64,000 nt of DNA from Bacillus vallismortis (GTDB taxonomy: Bacteria; Bacillota; Bacilli; Bacillales; Bacillaceae): the NCBI RefSeq assembly GCF_040784915.1, contig NZ_CP160797.1:3028137-3092136 (forward strand). The letters are read 5' to 3'. This document shows, piece by piece, positions 9,341 to 19,409 of this stretch (positions are counted from its first letter, which is position 1; each line of letters begins with the position of its first letter). The notes beneath the pieces are model-generated. The model was given only the letters and a program-made list of their open reading frames with translations, was not told the DNA's origin and ran no database searches. The position numbers and the translations under genes were made by a program.

Positions 9341-9787
9341 ATGAAGTTTATCGTCTATTTAGCTGGAGAAATCCACAGCAATTGGCGGGAAGAAATCAAA
9401 GAGAAAACAAAATCACTGAAGCTGCCGATTACGTTTGTCGGCCCGATGGAAAATCATGACCGCTCAGACAATATCGGAGAAGAAATTGTGGGCGTTCAGC
9501 CAAATGCCGTTTTGAAGGATGACAAAGCCTCAGACATGAACAACTTCAGAACCGCTGTCCTGATGAATAAAGCAGACTTTGTGATCGCTCTGTTTGGCGA
9601 AAAATACAAACAGTGGAACACGGCAATGGATGCCTCATATGCGATTGCAAAAGGAAAACCCCTGATTATCATCCGGCCGGAATCGCTCCATCATCCTTTA
9701 AAAGAGCTTTCCAACAAAGCAAATATAACGGTTGAAACCGTGAATCAAGCCATTAAAGCCCTCTCCTATCTATTTGAAACAGAATAA
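9341..9787 (+). CDS. ytoQ: YtoQ family protein
   Basis: A 148-aa protein of the YtoQ family. The sequence suggests a small Rossmann-like alpha/beta fold related to nucleoside 2-deoxyribosyltransferase-type proteins: KFIVYLAGEIHSNW at the N-terminus, then TFVGPMENHDRSDNIGEE, then ADFVIALFGEKYKQWNTAMDASYAIAKGKPLIIIRPE. I know of no proven activity. The ATG at 9341 is used because AGGAGGGATTCAGT precedes it. An upstream in-frame ATG at 9314 has no ribosome site. It converges with ytoP across a long hairpin. Confidence 0.92.
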   Translation: MKFIVYLAGEIHSNWREEIKEKTKSLKLPITFVGPMENHDRSDNIGEEIVGVQPNAVLKDDKASDMNNFRTAVLMNKADFVIALFGEKYKQWNTAMDASYAIAKGKPLIIIRPESLHHPLKELSNKANITVETVNQAIKALSYLFETE

Positions 9788-9791
9788 GAAA

Positions 9792-9834
9792 AAAGCTTGT
9801 CGAGCCGGGCTTACTGCCCCGTTCAACAAGCTTT
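9792..9834 (-). terminator. Terminator between ytoQ and ytoP
   Basis: A long stem (AAAGCTTGT with ACAAGCTTT, extended by CGGGC with GCCCG) lies between the two converging genes. The T run is on the minus strand (CTTTTTTC), so it mainly serves ytoP. It may also stop ytoQ. Confidence 0.8.
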
Positions 9835-9843
9835 CATAAAATC

Positions 9844-10917
9844 TTACATATTTTCTTTAATCGCAGCCACCGTCTGCTTATCGCAGGCTGTCACAAGTTT
9901 GATGAGCATTTCTTTAGCAGCAGCATAATCATCAATATGAATGATCGAAGCGTTCGTATGAATGTAGCGTGAACAAATGCCGATAACCGCTGACGGAACA
10001 CCGCTGTTCGAAATATGAACTCTGCCCGCATCCGTTCCCCCGCCGGATACAAAATATTGATACGGAATGTCATGCGTTTCCGCCATATCAAGAACAAATT
10101 CTCTCATTCCGCGGTGCATGACTGTCGTTCTGTCAAGAATGCGGAGCAAAAAGCCTTTTCCAAGCTGGCCAAATTCATTTTTGTCTCCGCTCATATCGTT
10201 TGCCGGGCTGGCATCGAGGGCGAAAAACAAATCCGGTTTAATCATATGAGAAGCCGTCTGCGCGCCCCTCAGCCCTACTTCTTCTTGAACGGTCGCACCC
10301 GCATAGAGCGTATTCGGAAGTTCTTTTCCGTGCAATTCCTTCAGAAGTTCAATGCTCAAGCCGCAGCCATATCGGTTATCCCATGCTTTTGATAAAAGTT
10401 TCTTTTCATTCGCCATCGTCGTAAACGGACACACAGGCACAATCTGCTGTCCCGGTTTTATGCCGATTTTAATAGCGTCTTCCTTATCATCCGCTCCAAT
10501 ATCGATCATCATGTTTTTGACATCCATCGGGCGGTTTCGCTGAGCATCTGTCAGCAGGTGAGGCGGTATGCTTGAAATCACACCCGGAACCGGCCCGTTA
10601 TCTGTTTGAATTTCAACTCGCTGTGCCAGCAGCACCTGGCTCCACCAGCCCCCAAGCGTCTGAAATCTGAGCAGCCCGTTGTCTGTAATGGATGTGACCA
10701 TGAAGCCGACTTCGTCCATATGCCCGGCTACCATGATTCTCGGTGCGCCCTCTTCACCCTTTCTGACTCCGAAAACACTTCCCAGTCTGTCCTGAACGAT
10801 GTCATCGGCATATTTAGCCAGCTCCTGCTTCATAAAAGCACGAACCTGATGCTCATTGCCCGGCGCGCCGGGAAGCTGCGTCAGTGTTTGGAAAAGCGCT
10901 TTCGTTTCTTGATTCAT
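9844..10917 (-). CDS. ytoP: M42 family metallo-aminopeptidase YtoP
   Basis: A 357-aa protein of the M42 (glutamyl aminopeptidase / deblocking aminopeptidase) family, a cytoplasmic two-metal peptidase that forms large tetrahedral assemblies in known members. The visible metal and catalytic motifs are [23 protein letters not shown] (bridging Asp), [11 protein letters not shown] (general base Glu and ligand Glu), [11 protein letters not shown] and [15 protein letters not shown] (ligand His). Length and motif spacing match the family. Substrate specificity cannot be read from the sequence. The start ATG follows GAGGGGAAAAC. It is transcribed alone, convergent with ytoQ. Confidence 0.93.
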   Translation of the reverse strand: MNQETKALFQTLTQLPGAPGNEHQVRAFMKQELAKYADDIVQDRLGSVFGVRKGEEGAPRIMVAGHMDEVGFMVTSITDNGLLRFQTLGGWWSQVLLAQRVEIQTDNGPVPGVISSIPPHLLTDAQRNRPMDVKNMMIDIGADDKEDAIKIGIKPGQQIVPVCPFTTMANEKKLLSKAWDNRYGCGLSIELLKELHGKELPNTLYAGATVQEEVGLRGAQTASHMIKPDLFFALDASPANDMSGDKNEFGQLGKGFLLRILDRTTVMHRGMREFVLDMAETHDIPYQYFVSGGGTDAGRVHISNSGVPSAVIGICSRYIHTNASIIHIDDYAAAKEMLIKLVTACDKQTVAAIKENM

Positions 10918-11075
10918 GTTTTCCCCTCATTTCTATGTAGTCCCTTTATTTTATTCGAAAAAATCTAGTTTTCCAAGCACCCTGACTGAATCTGCTCCAT
11001 CAGCCGCGTATTGCTTAACAGGATTTGGCGGTTTCTGTATAATGAAAAGTACGATCAACCAGGAGGTGCTTTATT

Positions 11076-11393
11076 ATGAAATTGCGTCATCTTCTTTTAG
11101 GAGCAGGACTTGGCATTTGTACGGCCGTCGTTGTGAAACAGTATGTGATGAAGCCTTATATTTCTTCAGAAAAAGCGCTTCGTATCGTAAAATCCGCTTT
11201 TAAGCAGCGGGGGCCGATTGACGGATCATGGATTTACACCCAGCCGGAGCCTTATAATGTGAATGGAGAAACGGTACAGGTATACAAAACCGGCATTACA
11301 CGATCCGCTTTCGGAGAATTAGAGCAGTATGAAGTCATGGTGGACGCGAAAACGGGGGACATTGTAGATGTCATTGATACAATCGCCTCCTAA
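11076..11393 (+). CDS. ytzB: PepSY domain protein YtzB
   Basis: A 105-aa protein with an N-terminal hydrophobic segment (LLLGAGLGICTAVVVKQYV, about residues 5-24) that could be a membrane anchor or uncleaved signal. One PepSY-type domain follows (ISSEKALRIVKSAF ... YKTGITRSAFGELEQYEVMVDAKTGDIVDV). PepSY domains often restrain secreted peptidases, but no partner is evident here. The ribosome site is a strong AGGAGGTGC. It is monocistronic, divergent from ytoP and convergent with malS. Confidence 0.9.
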   Translation: MKLRHLLLGAGLGICTAVVVKQYVMKPYISSEKALRIVKSAFKQRGPIDGSWIYTQPEPYNVNGETVQVYKTGITRSAFGELEQYEVMVDAKTGDIVDVIDTIAS

Positions 11394-11416
11394 CGCCGGA
11401 CAGGCATAAAATAGAA

Positions 11417-11441
11417 GCCGCTGCTCATGCAGCGGCCCTTT
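11417..11441. terminator. Bidirectional terminator ytzB / malS
   Basis: GCCGCTGC-TCAT-GCAGCGGC lies between the converging genes. It is followed by CCTTTTTAT on the plus strand and TTCTATTTTAT on the minus strand, so it can serve both genes. Confidence 0.85.
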
Positions 11442-13145
11442 TTATGAAATCGCGCGGATCGGTTTGTATACCGGATACCACATCGCATCCTGCACAGCCT
11501 GTATGATGTCTTCAGGCTCTTCCGTCGCAACGCCTTCCTTAATCGCGGTTTTAGCCACTTCCACCGCAACAGTTGCCGATACAGTCCGCAAATCCTCTAT
11601 CTTCGGCAGCATCGGCGCGCCCGGCACTCCGACATTGACCATACTTGCGATCGCCCGGGCACATGCTTCAAACATGCCATCGGTTATTAATTTTGATTTG
11701 GTGACAATCGTTCCAAGCCCAAGGCCCGGGAAGACAAGCGCGTTGTTTGCCTGGCCGATATGGTACGTCACGCCGTTATATTCCACTGGCGGGAACGGGC
11801 TTCCTGTCGTGACAAGCGCGCGGCCTTCTGTCCATTCGATCAAATCCTGAGGTTTCGCTTCAGAAAGAGTTGTCGGATTCGACATTGGCAAAATGGCCGG
11901 CCGTTTCACATGTGAAGCCATTTCTTTTACAATTTCTTCAGTAAACGCGCCTGAAACAGTTGATGTCCCGATCAGAATCGTCGGTTTCGCCTGCCGGACC
12001 ACTTCAAGGAGATCAATACCTCCGCCTTCTCCCTTTCGCTGATAATCCTTGACCTCATCAGCCGAACGTGCGTATGGCTTTTGGAAATCAAAAAGCTGTT
12101 CCATATCATCTGTTAACAATCCGTTTCGGTCTATGCACCAGAAGCGTTTGAAAGATTCTTCCTCACTCAATCCTTCTCGCACCAAAGCCTCGCGCAGCTG
12201 TTCAGCAATCCCGATACCTGCCGTGCCCGCTCCGAAGATGACGACTCTGTGATCTCTCAGCGGCACTTTAGACGCTTTTGCACAGGATAAAACGGCCGCC
12301 AGTGAAACAGCGCCGGTACCTTGGATATCATCATTAAACGTACAAATCTTATCTTTATACCGTTTCAAAATGCTGCGCGCGTTTTTCGCCCCGAAATCTT
12401 CCCAGTGCAGCAATGCATTCGGGAATGTTTCTCTCGCCAGCGCAACATAATCGTCAATAAATTGGTCATAGCGTTCCCCGCGCACTCTGGAATGCTGGTT
12501 GCCGACATAAAGCGGGTCGTTCAAGAGGCTCTCCTGATTTGTCCCCGCATCTAAAACAACAGCCAGCACTCTGCTCGGATCTATGCCGGCAGCCGCCGTA
12601 TAAACCGCTAGCTTGCCGATAGAAATCGCAATCCCGCCGACACCCCAGTCTCCGATTCCTAAAATACCTTCCGCATCAGTTGCTACAATTAAATCGATCG
12701 TATCGCGTTGATCTTTATACTGTTTAAATGCTTCTCTCATACCGTCTGGGTCATCGATTGACAAATAAAGCCCTCTTGGCTTTCTGTATTCATGGCTGTA
12801 TCTCTGGATCGCCGTTCCCACTGTCGGAGTATAGACAATGGGGAGCATTTCCCCTAAATGGTCATTTAAGAGTCGGTAAAACAGCGTTTCGTTCCGATCA
12901 TGCAGCGCGGTTAAATAGACATTTTTGCTCAAATCATCAGGCTGTGCGGAATATTGTTCGTACGCTCTTTTCGCTTGATCTTCAATCGTTAATACCTTTG
13001 GCGGCAGAAAGCCTTTTAAACCTAGTTCTTTTCTTTCTTCCTCAGTAAAAGCAACACCTTTGTTCAAAAAAGGAACAGAGAGTACTTCAAGGCCTCTTAA
13101 CGTTGTTTGAATGTCTCCTTCGTTTGTTACTTTGAATTGTTTCAC
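11442..13145 (-). CDS. malS: NAD-dependent malic enzyme
   Basis: Oxidatively decarboxylates malate to pyruvate and CO2 with NAD. The 567-aa length is that of the large malic enzyme class. Visible motifs are [23 protein letters not shown], the malate and metal site [18 protein letters not shown], the metal motif [11 protein letters not shown], and a Rossmann loop [15 protein letters not shown] near residue 305. The start is a GTG codon preceded by GGAAGAGGCAGG. It is monocistronic, with a bidirectional terminator downstream. B. subtilis has several malic enzymes. The position in this neighbourhood and the sequence point to MalS. Confidence 0.95.
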   Translation of the reverse strand: MKQFKVTNEGDIQTTLRGLEVLSVPFLNKGVAFTEEERKELGLKGFLPPKVLTIEDQAKRAYEQYSAQPDDLSKNVYLTALHDRNETLFYRLLNDHLGEMLPIVYTPTVGTAIQRYSHEYRKPRGLYLSIDDPDGMREAFKQYKDQRDTIDLIVATDAEGILGIGDWGVGGIAISIGKLAVYTAAAGIDPSRVLAVVLDAGTNQESLLNDPLYVGNQHSRVRGERYDQFIDDYVALARETFPNALLHWEDFGAKNARSILKRYKDKICTFNDDIQGTGAVSLAAVLSCAKASKVPLRDHRVVIFGAGTAGIGIAEQLREALVREGLSEEESFKRFWCIDRNGLLTDDMEQLFDFQKPYARSADEVKDYQRKGEGGGIDLLEVVRQAKPTILIGTSTVSGAFTEEIVKEMASHVKRPAILPMSNPTTLSEAKPQDLIEWTEGRALVTTGSPFPPVEYNGVTYHIGQANNALVFPGLGLGTIVTKSKLITDGMFEACARAIASMVNVGVPGAPMLPKIEDLRTVSATVAVEVAKTAIKEGVATEEPEDIIQAVQDAMWYPVYKPIRAIS

Positions 13146-13227
13146 CCTGCCTCTTCCTTTCTGAGCATAATTAGTACTAGGTTTGCATTATTAGCCGGAA
13201 AACATGCAGGGCAAACATTAAAATATG

Positions 13228-14073
13228 CTATGGCTTCGTGCGCTTGACTGCATCTTTGATGCTTCCATCCTCATCCCATTTCAGCGCGTGATACTGGGCG
13301 TCATGGTAAAAAATAAACCAAGCGTCTTTTTCCGCCGCAAATGCCTGCCATTTCTGCTTTTGCGGTATAGAGGTCATTGGATAATCATCATAAGCCAGCA
13401 CCCATAGCGGATTGCGGTGGGCGTGTGTCGGCATTAAATCTGCCATATGTACGGCGGTTTCACCCGCATCCTCGCATATTAGCACACTGTGTCCGTCGCT
13501 ATGGCCCCCGGTATGATGCATCGTAATCCCCTCTGTGATCGTTAAGGTGTCTTCAAAGGTTTTCACTTGGCCGGCAATAGCCTCCCAGTTTTCTTTCCAA
13601 TACGTATTTTTCGATCTGATATTCGGATGGCGCATTTCATTCCATTCAACAGCCGATGCATAAATCACTGCATTCGGAAAGACAGAGACGAGCTGTTCTC
13701 CTTCATATTCTGTTAAACCGCATGCGTGATCGAAATGAAGATGTGTCATAGCAATCACGTCTATATCATCAACCGTTAATCCGAGTGCCGCTAATGATGG
13801 TTTCACATTCGACTCTTGTGTCACGCCATAGTTTCGTTTTTGTTTTTCAGACATCTTTCCGGACCCGATTCCTGCGTCGACGATGATATTGAGCCCGTCC
13901 TTTTGAATGAAAATAGGGTCTGTCCTTAGTTCAATCTGGTTATTTTCATTGACTGGATATTTTTTAGACCATAACGGCTTTGGAACGACGCCGAACATGG
14001 CGCCTCCGTCCATATGTGTCACGCCTCCGTCAAGCCAGGTCAACGTGATATTTCCGATTTTCATTGTTTTCAT
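13228..14073 (-). CDS. ytnP: Quorum-quenching lactonase YtnP
   Basis: A 281-aa metallo-beta-lactamase-fold hydrolase. The zinc motif HLHFDHACG is present, along with the downstream ligands in [12 protein letters not shown] and [12 protein letters not shown]. subtilis YtnP is known to hydrolyse N-acyl-homoserine lactones and to disturb Streptomyces signalling. The same role is inferred here by near identity. There is no signal peptide. I used the third in-frame ATG (14073), which is 6 nt from GGGGGG. The first ATG at 14079 touches that site. It lies between malS and trmB on the same strand but has its own gaps. Confidence 0.93.
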   Translation of the reverse strand: MKTMKIGNITLTWLDGGVTHMDGGAMFGVVPKPLWSKKYPVNENNQIELRTDPIFIQKDGLNIIVDAGIGSGKMSEKQKRNYGVTQESNVKPSLAALGLTVDDIDVIAMTHLHFDHACGLTEYEGEQLVSVFPNAVIYASAVEWNEMRHPNIRSKNTYWKENWEAIAGQVKTFEDTLTITEGITMHHTGGHSDGHSVLICEDAGETAVHMADLMPTHAHRNPLWVLAYDDYPMTSIPQKQKWQAFAAEKDAWFIFYHDAQYHALKWDEDGSIKDAVKRTKP

Positions 14074-14117
14074 TTTCATCCCCCCCTGTCATCATGGTAG
14101 CAAACGGCCCATAAAAA

Positions 14118-14145
14118 AAACAGACTCCTGTATCAGAGTCTGTTT
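14118..14145 (-). terminator. Terminator of trmB
   Basis: AAACAGACTC and GAGTCTGTTT form a 10-bp stem with an 8-nt loop, overlapping the last base of the trmB stop codon. Eight T follow on the minus strand. Confidence 0.88.
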
Positions 14146-14786
14146 TACGTTCTCCATTCAACCTCAGCCCGATAGATCGGCTGGCCAAGCGCTGAAAATT
14201 TTTCTTCATATTCTGTCATAATATTGCCTTCCAGATTGCTGTTATGCAAATCGAGACTGACATATGTCAGCAGCAGGCCGTATTCAGAGAAGCTCTTCAA
14301 AGAGTACTCAAACAAGCCGCGGTTGTCCGTTTTAAAATGAATCGCTCCGCCTTTTCCCATCACTTCTTCATATTTTTTGAGGAAGTGGGAATACGTCAGA
14401 CGGCGTTTTTCATGACGGTTTTTCGGCCAAGGATCAGAAAAGTTCAAGTAGACCCGATTGACTTCACCCGGCTCAAATACATCCGTCAGCGTGTCCGCAT
14501 CTATATTCAGAAGCTTTACATTCGTTGCTTCGCTATCTTTTACTTTTTGGACGGCTGTCACGATGACGCTTTTAAATAACTCAATCCCAATATAATTGAT
14601 GTCTGGATTTTGTTTGCCCATTCCAGAAATAAATTGCCCTTTTCCTGTCCCAACCTCGATATGAATCGGATTGTCGTTGCCAAACACTGTGTTCCATTTC
14701 CCTTTATAATCAGCAGGGTTGCTGATGGCAATATGTGCGTTTTCAGCCAAAAAGTCATCAGCCCAAGGCTTGTGGCGCATTCTCAT
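14145..14786 (-). CDS. trmB: tRNA (guanine46-N7)-methyltransferase
   Basis: Methylates N7 of G46 in the tRNA variable loop with S-adenosylmethionine. The 213-aa protein shows the SAM-binding motif [18 protein letters not shown], the NIDADTL loop and the family signature [18 protein letters not shown]. The C-terminus has [13 protein letters not shown] and TEYEEKF. The start at 14786 follows AGAGGTG at proper spacing and gives the usual length. The longer in-frame extension to 14849 adds 21 non-conserved residues. It is a single gene with its own terminator. Confidence 0.96.
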   Translation of the reverse strand: MRMRHKPWADDFLAENAHIAISNPADYKGKWNTVFGNDNPIHIEVGTGKGQFISGMGKQNPDINYIGIELFKSVIVTAVQKVKDSEATNVKLLNIDADTLTDVFEPGEVNRVYLNFSDPWPKNRHEKRRLTYSHFLKKYEEVMGKGGAIHFKTDNRGLFEYSLKSFSEYGLLLTYVSLDLHNSNLEGNIMTEYEEKFSALGQPIYRAEVEWRT

Positions 14787-14992
14787 ATGATTGACACCTC
14801 TATCTATTATTTCGACTAACAACATACCATGAATTAAAAAGACCCGCAAGCTCGTTTTTTAAAGCGTGCCCGCTAAAGCTGAGTATATAAAAAAAAGAGG
14901 TTTCCGTCTGCCGGAACACTCCTTTCACATGTATAAAAACGCTCTGTTTTGAACAATTTAACCCGTATGATACTGAAGGGATGTGTACCGCT

Positions 14993-15271
14993 ATGGGTTT
15001 ACATTATGAGCATCAAGTTCATTTATTAAAGGATATATTGACTGACCATCAATTGGACTGCTGCGGAACCGTCGCAGAGTACGAACAGCTTGAGCGTGTG
15101 ATTAAATCGCTGATGGCAAACACCGAGCTTGATTCAAACTTCAAAAACGTGCTGGAAGATGTTTACCGCTATAGCCAATCAGGAATATCGTCGAAATCCA
15201 TCGACTCACACATACAAGAGCATCAGAACAGCCTGTCTCAATGGGTAGAGCAAATGAATTCGTATTCCTGA
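14993..15271 (+). CDS. ytzH: YtzH-like protein
   Basis: A 92-aa acidic, helical, soluble protein of the YtzH-like family, of unknown function. The sequence has no membrane segment or recognisable catalytic motif. It contains two cysteines (CCG near residue 21). AAGGG is 12 nt before the ATG at 14993. The upstream ATG at 14981 overlaps that site, so the later start is preferred but not certain. Its stop codon directly abuts the stop codon of ytmP on the other strand, with no space for a terminator. Confidence 0.88.
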   Translation: MGLHYEHQVHLLKDILTDHQLDCCGTVAEYEQLERVIKSLMANTELDSNFKNVLEDVYRYSQSGISSKSIDSHIQEHQNSLSQWVEQMNSYS

Positions 15272-16069
15272 TTATTCAACGATGCGTTTCATGAGAATAT
15301 GCAGTTCTTCCATTGCATCATGAAATTCTTTATCATTGCCTTTTGCTTTATGCCAGGCAATGAAAGTGATTGTTTCAGATAACACATACCAAGCCATTCG
15401 TAAGCGCAGGCTCTCTGTTAACTCAATGCCGTACATGCTCAGCCAGCTCTCCCAAGCTGGCTTTTCGACGTAGTGGTACAGCAAAGGCCCTAGATCCATC
15501 GCCGGATCAGCGATCATGGCGCCGTCCCAGTCAATTAAATACAGCTGGTTGTCTTCAGACAATAGCCAGTTATTATGATTGACATCACAATGGCAAACGA
15601 CTTTCTCACCGAAATGCACTTCATGCAGATGTTCTTCTAAATACTTGATGCCTTCTTGAATCAGCGGTGAAGATTGCTGCACAGCAAATACAGCCTGCTT
15701 GAGCTGAGACAGAAGAGCCCCCGGGTTCAGCGGTTCTTTTCCAAGTCTCTTCAACATGTCCAGCAAGGCTTTTGATGTGTGTATTTTACGAAGCAATTCA
15801 GCAACGGGCCGTCCGCTCATATCTTTAGGCTTCAGCTCTCTGCCGGTCATCCAGTGCTGGGCCGTAATCACGTCCCCATTTTCCATCCGTTTTGTCCAAA
15901 CCAGCTTCGGAACAATGCCTTCGGCGGATAAAACAGCTAAAAAAGGTGAGCTATTACGTTTTAAAAAAAGCTGCTGCCCGTTATGTTTCGCATAATATGC
16001 ATCTCCTGTAGCTCCTCCGGCGGGGAAGATCTCCCAATCGCTACCTAGTAATTGTCCCAACCAGTTCAT
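15272..16069 (-). CDS. ytmP: Phosphotransferase family protein YtmP
   Basis: A 265-aa protein of the aminoglycoside phosphotransferase / choline kinase-like fold. The catalytic loop CHCDVNHNNWLL (the H-x-D-x-x-x-x-N kinase signature, Asp near residue 187) and the metal-binding LIDWDGAMIADPAMDLG (DFG-like) are both present. A nucleotide-binding N-lobe (GGATGDAYYAKHNGQQLFLKR) precedes them. Its substrate is unknown; resistance is not implied, since many such genes are housekeeping kinases. The start is unsure: an ATG at 16069 or a TTG at 16081, neither with a clear ribosome site. It is convergent with ytzH and shares no gap with it. Confidence 0.85.
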   Translation of the reverse strand: MNWLGQLLGSDWEIFPAGGATGDAYYAKHNGQQLFLKRNSSPFLAVLSAEGIVPKLVWTKRMENGDVITAQHWMTGRELKPKDMSGRPVAELLRKIHTSKALLDMLKRLGKEPLNPGALLSQLKQAVFAVQQSSPLIQEGIKYLEEHLHEVHFGEKVVCHCDVNHNNWLLSEDNQLYLIDWDGAMIADPAMDLGPLLYHYVEKPAWESWLSMYGIELTESLRLRMAWYVLSETITFIAWHKAKGNDKEFHDAMEELHILMKRIVE

Positions 16070-16148
16070 ATCAATGTTCAACCCATCATTTCTTAAAATA
16101 TTTTAGAATAAAGGCTAATCGTCTCTAGTCTATCCAGCGAGTGCCTTT

Positions 16149-16161
16149 TTCGTACGAATCG
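16149..16161. promoter_or_regulatory. Palindrome-containing motif upstream of ytmP
   Basis: TTCGTACGAATCG, containing the perfect 10-bp palindrome TTCGTACGAA, lies about 80 nt before ytmP. The same 13 bases occur at 63826-63838 over the yttB transcription start region. An operator role is speculative. Confidence 0.3.
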
Positions 16162-16176
16162 TATGAAAATAAAAAA

Positions 16177-16216
16177 GACAGCTATTGAGAGTCTCATATG
16201 CTAATCAATAGCCGTC
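16177..16216 (-). terminator. Terminator of amyX operon
   Basis: GACAGCTATTGA and TCAATAGCCGTC form a 12-bp stem with one mismatch. TTTTTTATTTT follows on the minus strand. It closes the ytlP-ytlQ-ytlR-amyX transcript. Confidence 0.85.
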
Positions 16217-16248
16217 CTTTAAATTTTAGCGCTATAGCACAAACTTCG

Positions 16249-18405
16249 TCAAGCAAAACTCTTAAGATCTGATGCTAAATATAAGATAACTGTTCCGATG
16301 CCGTTTACCGCAACCGCTTTCTTGATTTCTTTCGGATCATGCCGAAAACCTGATGTATCACTTAAAAGCAGGTACGTCTTGTCGTTTGGCAGCTTCCATT
16401 CAACAGTTTCCGGACTCGCGTGGTGGATAACGATGATGTCTTCCCATTCATCAACCTCGCCGAGATCAGAAAGCCTGAATGCAATGAGGTGTTCTTTTAG
16501 CGTCAAACATTCAAGATGGCGCTGGATATCTGCAGCCGACCTGAGACGGAACGCCGGATGCGTTTTTCTCAGCGATATCAGCCTGCTGATATAGTCAACA
16601 TCTTTTTTGAATGTATCACGGCGATCCCAATCCAGCTGGTTAATGCTGTCACTGGATTGATAACTGTTTTCCACCCCCTGCTTCGTCCTGAAAAATTCCT
16701 GGCCGCTGTGTATGAACGGCACTCCTTGGGCAAGCAAGATAACCGCGGCTGCAAGCCTTTGCCTGCTCCTCTTACGGCTTTCAGTTTCTTGAGGAAGCGC
16801 AAGGTCCATTTTATCCCAAAAAGTGTGATTGTCGTGTGACTCAACATAATTGATGGACTGGCTGGGTTCAGGAACAATTGGTGCAAATGCCTTCCATCCC
16901 GAAGACCCGGCAATTCCGTGCATAACGGCTTCCGCTGCTTCACCGCCGCCGAGCGCAAAGCCCGCTGCCGTAAGGTGAAAGGTATTCCCTTTCACAGCAT
17001 CACGAAACGTATCATTGAAAAAGCCGATGCCCGGCATTTTTGAAGCGTTCGCCAAGGTCGCTTTCTGTTCATGCGGCAGCGGTGTCGCCAAATCCCATCC
17101 TTCCCCAAAAAGCAGGATTCCGGGCTTTACCGCAGTTGCTTGTTCTTTGATGTAAAGCACGGTGTCAATATCTAAAATACCGAGCAGATCAAAGCGGAAG
17201 CCGTCGGCATCGTATTCCTCAATCCAGTAGATGACGCAATCCGCGATGAATTTTCTAGCCATCCGCCTTTCTGAGGCGATGTCATTTCCAACACCGGTGC
17301 CGTTTGACGGCATCCCAAATTCGTCATGCCGAAAAAAATAACCGGGCACTGTCTTTTCAAACGATGACTTCTCCCGTTCATACACGTGGTTAAAGACGAC
17401 ATCCAGAATGACTCGCAGGCCGTGCTGGTGAAGGGTGTTGACCATATGTTTTAGCTCTGTTTTTCTTGTTTGAGGATCATGAGGGTTTGAGGCATAGCTT
17501 CCCTCTGGGGCAAAGAAATGGAGCGGGTTATACCCCCAATTGTAAGCATCAAGCGGCTTCTCTTCATCAACTCCGGCAAAATCATTTACCGGCAGCAGCT
17601 CTACATGTGTAACGCCGAGCTCTTTTACATACGCCAGCCCGGAAGAACAGCCATTTGCGGTTTGCGTTTCTGTTTCCGTTAGCGCTAAGTATCTCCCCTT
17701 GTTTTTCATGCCGCTGTTTACATGAATGGAAAAGTCGCGGATGTGCATCTCATAGATCACGGCATCCACAGGGTTTGAGAATGGTGCGGCCGAATCAACC
17801 CAATTTATCTCATCCGGGCGCAGGACGACGCCCTTCTCTCCATTTACCGTCACGACCTTTGCATACGGGTCAACGGTTTCCGTCCATTCTGAATTGTTGC
17901 AGATGCAGAACACATACTCATATCCGTGGAGATCGCCGGTGACTGTAACGGTATAAACGCCTTTTTCCATCCGAATCATTTGGAAGGTGCGCCCGTTTTT
18001 TTCAGGATGGGAAAGTTTTACAGCAGCTGAGGCTGCGGCAGGCGCCCATACTTTAAATTCAGTATAATCCGCAGTATAAACAGCCCCCAGCTCTCCGTCA
18101 TAATAAAATACATCATCAAACGCGTCCGTCCGGATGACCGCGCCTATTTGGAGATCCGTTTTGTCGCCGCTGGACGCTCTCACAGCATGTGTTGTTCCGA
18201 GAGTCACTGGACGGTCGGATGCGCAGACGTACTTGTATTTTCCTTCAAGCAGATATTCCTCTCTGACAGCCAAAGGAATATCTGTTGTTTCTGTCTCAAG
18301 CCGAAAAGGCGGTTTCATGATGCCTTTTTGTTCAGCAGGAATTAGAACGGTAATGATATTCATGTCATCGACATACGCTTCGAAGCTGCGGCGGATGCTG
18401 ACCAT
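16249..18405 (-). CDS. amyX: Type I pullulanase AmyX
   Basis: Hydrolyses alpha-1,6 branch points in pullulan and branched dextrins. The 718-aa protein has no signal peptide, so it should be intracellular, working on imported or stored branched glucans. N-terminal carbohydrate-binding and CBM48-like domains (AVYTADYTEFKVWAPAA) are followed by a GH13 barrel. The pullulanase signature YNWGYNP is near residue 292. The nucleophile Asp is in DGFRFDLLG (near 406), the acid Glu in LLFGEGWD (near 435), and VESHDNHTFWD carries the third Asp. It lies 26 nt after ytlR and is the last gene of the cluster before the terminator. Confidence 0.96.
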   Translation of the reverse strand: MVSIRRSFEAYVDDMNIITVLIPAEQKGIMKPPFRLETETTDIPLAVREEYLLEGKYKYVCASDRPVTLGTTHAVRASSGDKTDLQIGAVIRTDAFDDVFYYDGELGAVYTADYTEFKVWAPAAASAAVKLSHPEKNGRTFQMIRMEKGVYTVTVTGDLHGYEYVFCICNNSEWTETVDPYAKVVTVNGEKGVVLRPDEINWVDSAAPFSNPVDAVIYEMHIRDFSIHVNSGMKNKGRYLALTETETQTANGCSSGLAYVKELGVTHVELLPVNDFAGVDEEKPLDAYNWGYNPLHFFAPEGSYASNPHDPQTRKTELKHMVNTLHQHGLRVILDVVFNHVYEREKSSFEKTVPGYFFRHDEFGMPSNGTGVGNDIASERRMARKFIADCVIYWIEEYDADGFRFDLLGILDIDTVLYIKEQATAVKPGILLFGEGWDLATPLPHEQKATLANASKMPGIGFFNDTFRDAVKGNTFHLTAAGFALGGGEAAEAVMHGIAGSSGWKAFAPIVPEPSQSINYVESHDNHTFWDKMDLALPQETESRKRSRQRLAAAVILLAQGVPFIHSGQEFFRTKQGVENSYQSSDSINQLDWDRRDTFKKDVDYISRLISLRKTHPAFRLRSAADIQRHLECLTLKEHLIAFRLSDLGEVDEWEDIIVIHHASPETVEWKLPNDKTYLLLSDTSGFRHDPKEIKKAVAVNGIGTVILYLASDLKSFA

Positions 18406-18431
18406 CGGAAACTCTCTCCTCCAAACACATT

Positions 18432-19361
18432 TTAAGTTTTGATCCTTAGGGGTGAAGGACTCGATGCCAAACGAAACGGGGTGGTGCCCATGATTTCTCC
18501 GTCAGCATGAAACGGAATTTTGTCCTTCGTGTAAAACGTAATGTCCTTTGCTTTAAACATCGTAACGCCGTCCATTTTGATATGCTTACCAAATGCCATC
18601 AAAAATAATAGCCAATATTTTTTCAAAAACGGCTGATTTTCAACGATCACGATATCAAACGCTTTTTCGCGCGGATTTGCAAGAGGTGCCGCCTTCATGC
18701 CGCCCCTGTAGAATGGGTGGTTGGATACGACCGCAAACCAGACATCATGAAATTCTTGTGTTTCTCCTTCAACTGTACAGGCTAACGAAAACGGCTTAAA
18801 GGTGGCGGAGGCGCGCAAATGGGAAAGCGGATAAACAAGAAATCGAAGGCGCAAAAAAAGAAAAACCCGTCTTAACGGAAATTCCAGCGCCTTTTTATTG
18901 ACATATGCGTCAAACCCGATCCCGATATGATTCATAAAATAAAGAACCTGCGATTTATCCTGAAAGAAATTGACGCTCCCTAAATGAAAGGATCGGGTTA
19001 ACGGACGCTTCTGCTTCCTGATTTCGTGCATCAGATCCACTTTTTTGATAGAGAATCCCCGCGAAAAATCATTATACGCGCCCGCCGGCACAAAGCTCAG
19101 TTCAATATCGTCAACATCTTTCAGCCCGTTGACAACTTCATGCATAGTTCCGTCTCCGCCAATGACAATCAGCCGCTTCAGCTTATATTCCTGTATCGTT
19201 GAAATCTGCCTGGCGAGCACCTCGGCGTGCCCCGGATGTTCAGTTAAAAATGAACGATGCTCAACCTTACGTTTGATCAGTTCCTTTTGAATGGACTTCC
19301 AAACACGCAGGCCGTTTCGGCGGCCTGCTGTCGGATTAATAATAAAAAACCAATGGCTCAT
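18432..19361 (-). CDS. ytlR: Diacylglycerol kinase family lipid kinase YtlR
   Basis: A 309-aa protein of the DAGK/sphingosine kinase-like family, which phosphorylates lipid hydroxyls. The N-terminus FFIINPTAGRRNG and the nucleotide-binding VIGGDGTMHEVVNGL motif (about residues 59-73) are both present, and the C-terminal part (PFHADGEIMGTTPFRL) also fits. The lipid substrate is unknown. I used the ATG at 19361, which follows AGGTGAGAAAG at proper spacing. The GTG three codons upstream overlaps that site. It sits between ytlQ (48 nt) and amyX (26 nt), probably in one operon, but I see no functional link with starch metabolism. Confidence 0.9.
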   Translation of the reverse strand: MSHWFFIINPTAGRRNGLRVWKSIQKELIKRKVEHRSFLTEHPGHAEVLARQISTIQEYKLKRLIVIGGDGTMHEVVNGLKDVDDIELSFVPAGAYNDFSRGFSIKKVDLMHEIRKQKRPLTRSFHLGSVNFFQDKSQVLYFMNHIGIGFDAYVNKKALEFPLRRVFLFLRLRFLVYPLSHLRASATFKPFSLACTVEGETQEFHDVWFAVVSNHPFYRGGMKAAPLANPREKAFDIVIVENQPFLKKYWLLFLMAFGKHIKMDGVTMFKAKDITFYTKDKIPFHADGEIMGTTPFRLASSPSPLRIKT

Positions 19362-19409
19362 CTTTCTCACCTGCTTATGTTATGAGAAAACCGCTCATAT
19401 CGTTCTCTT

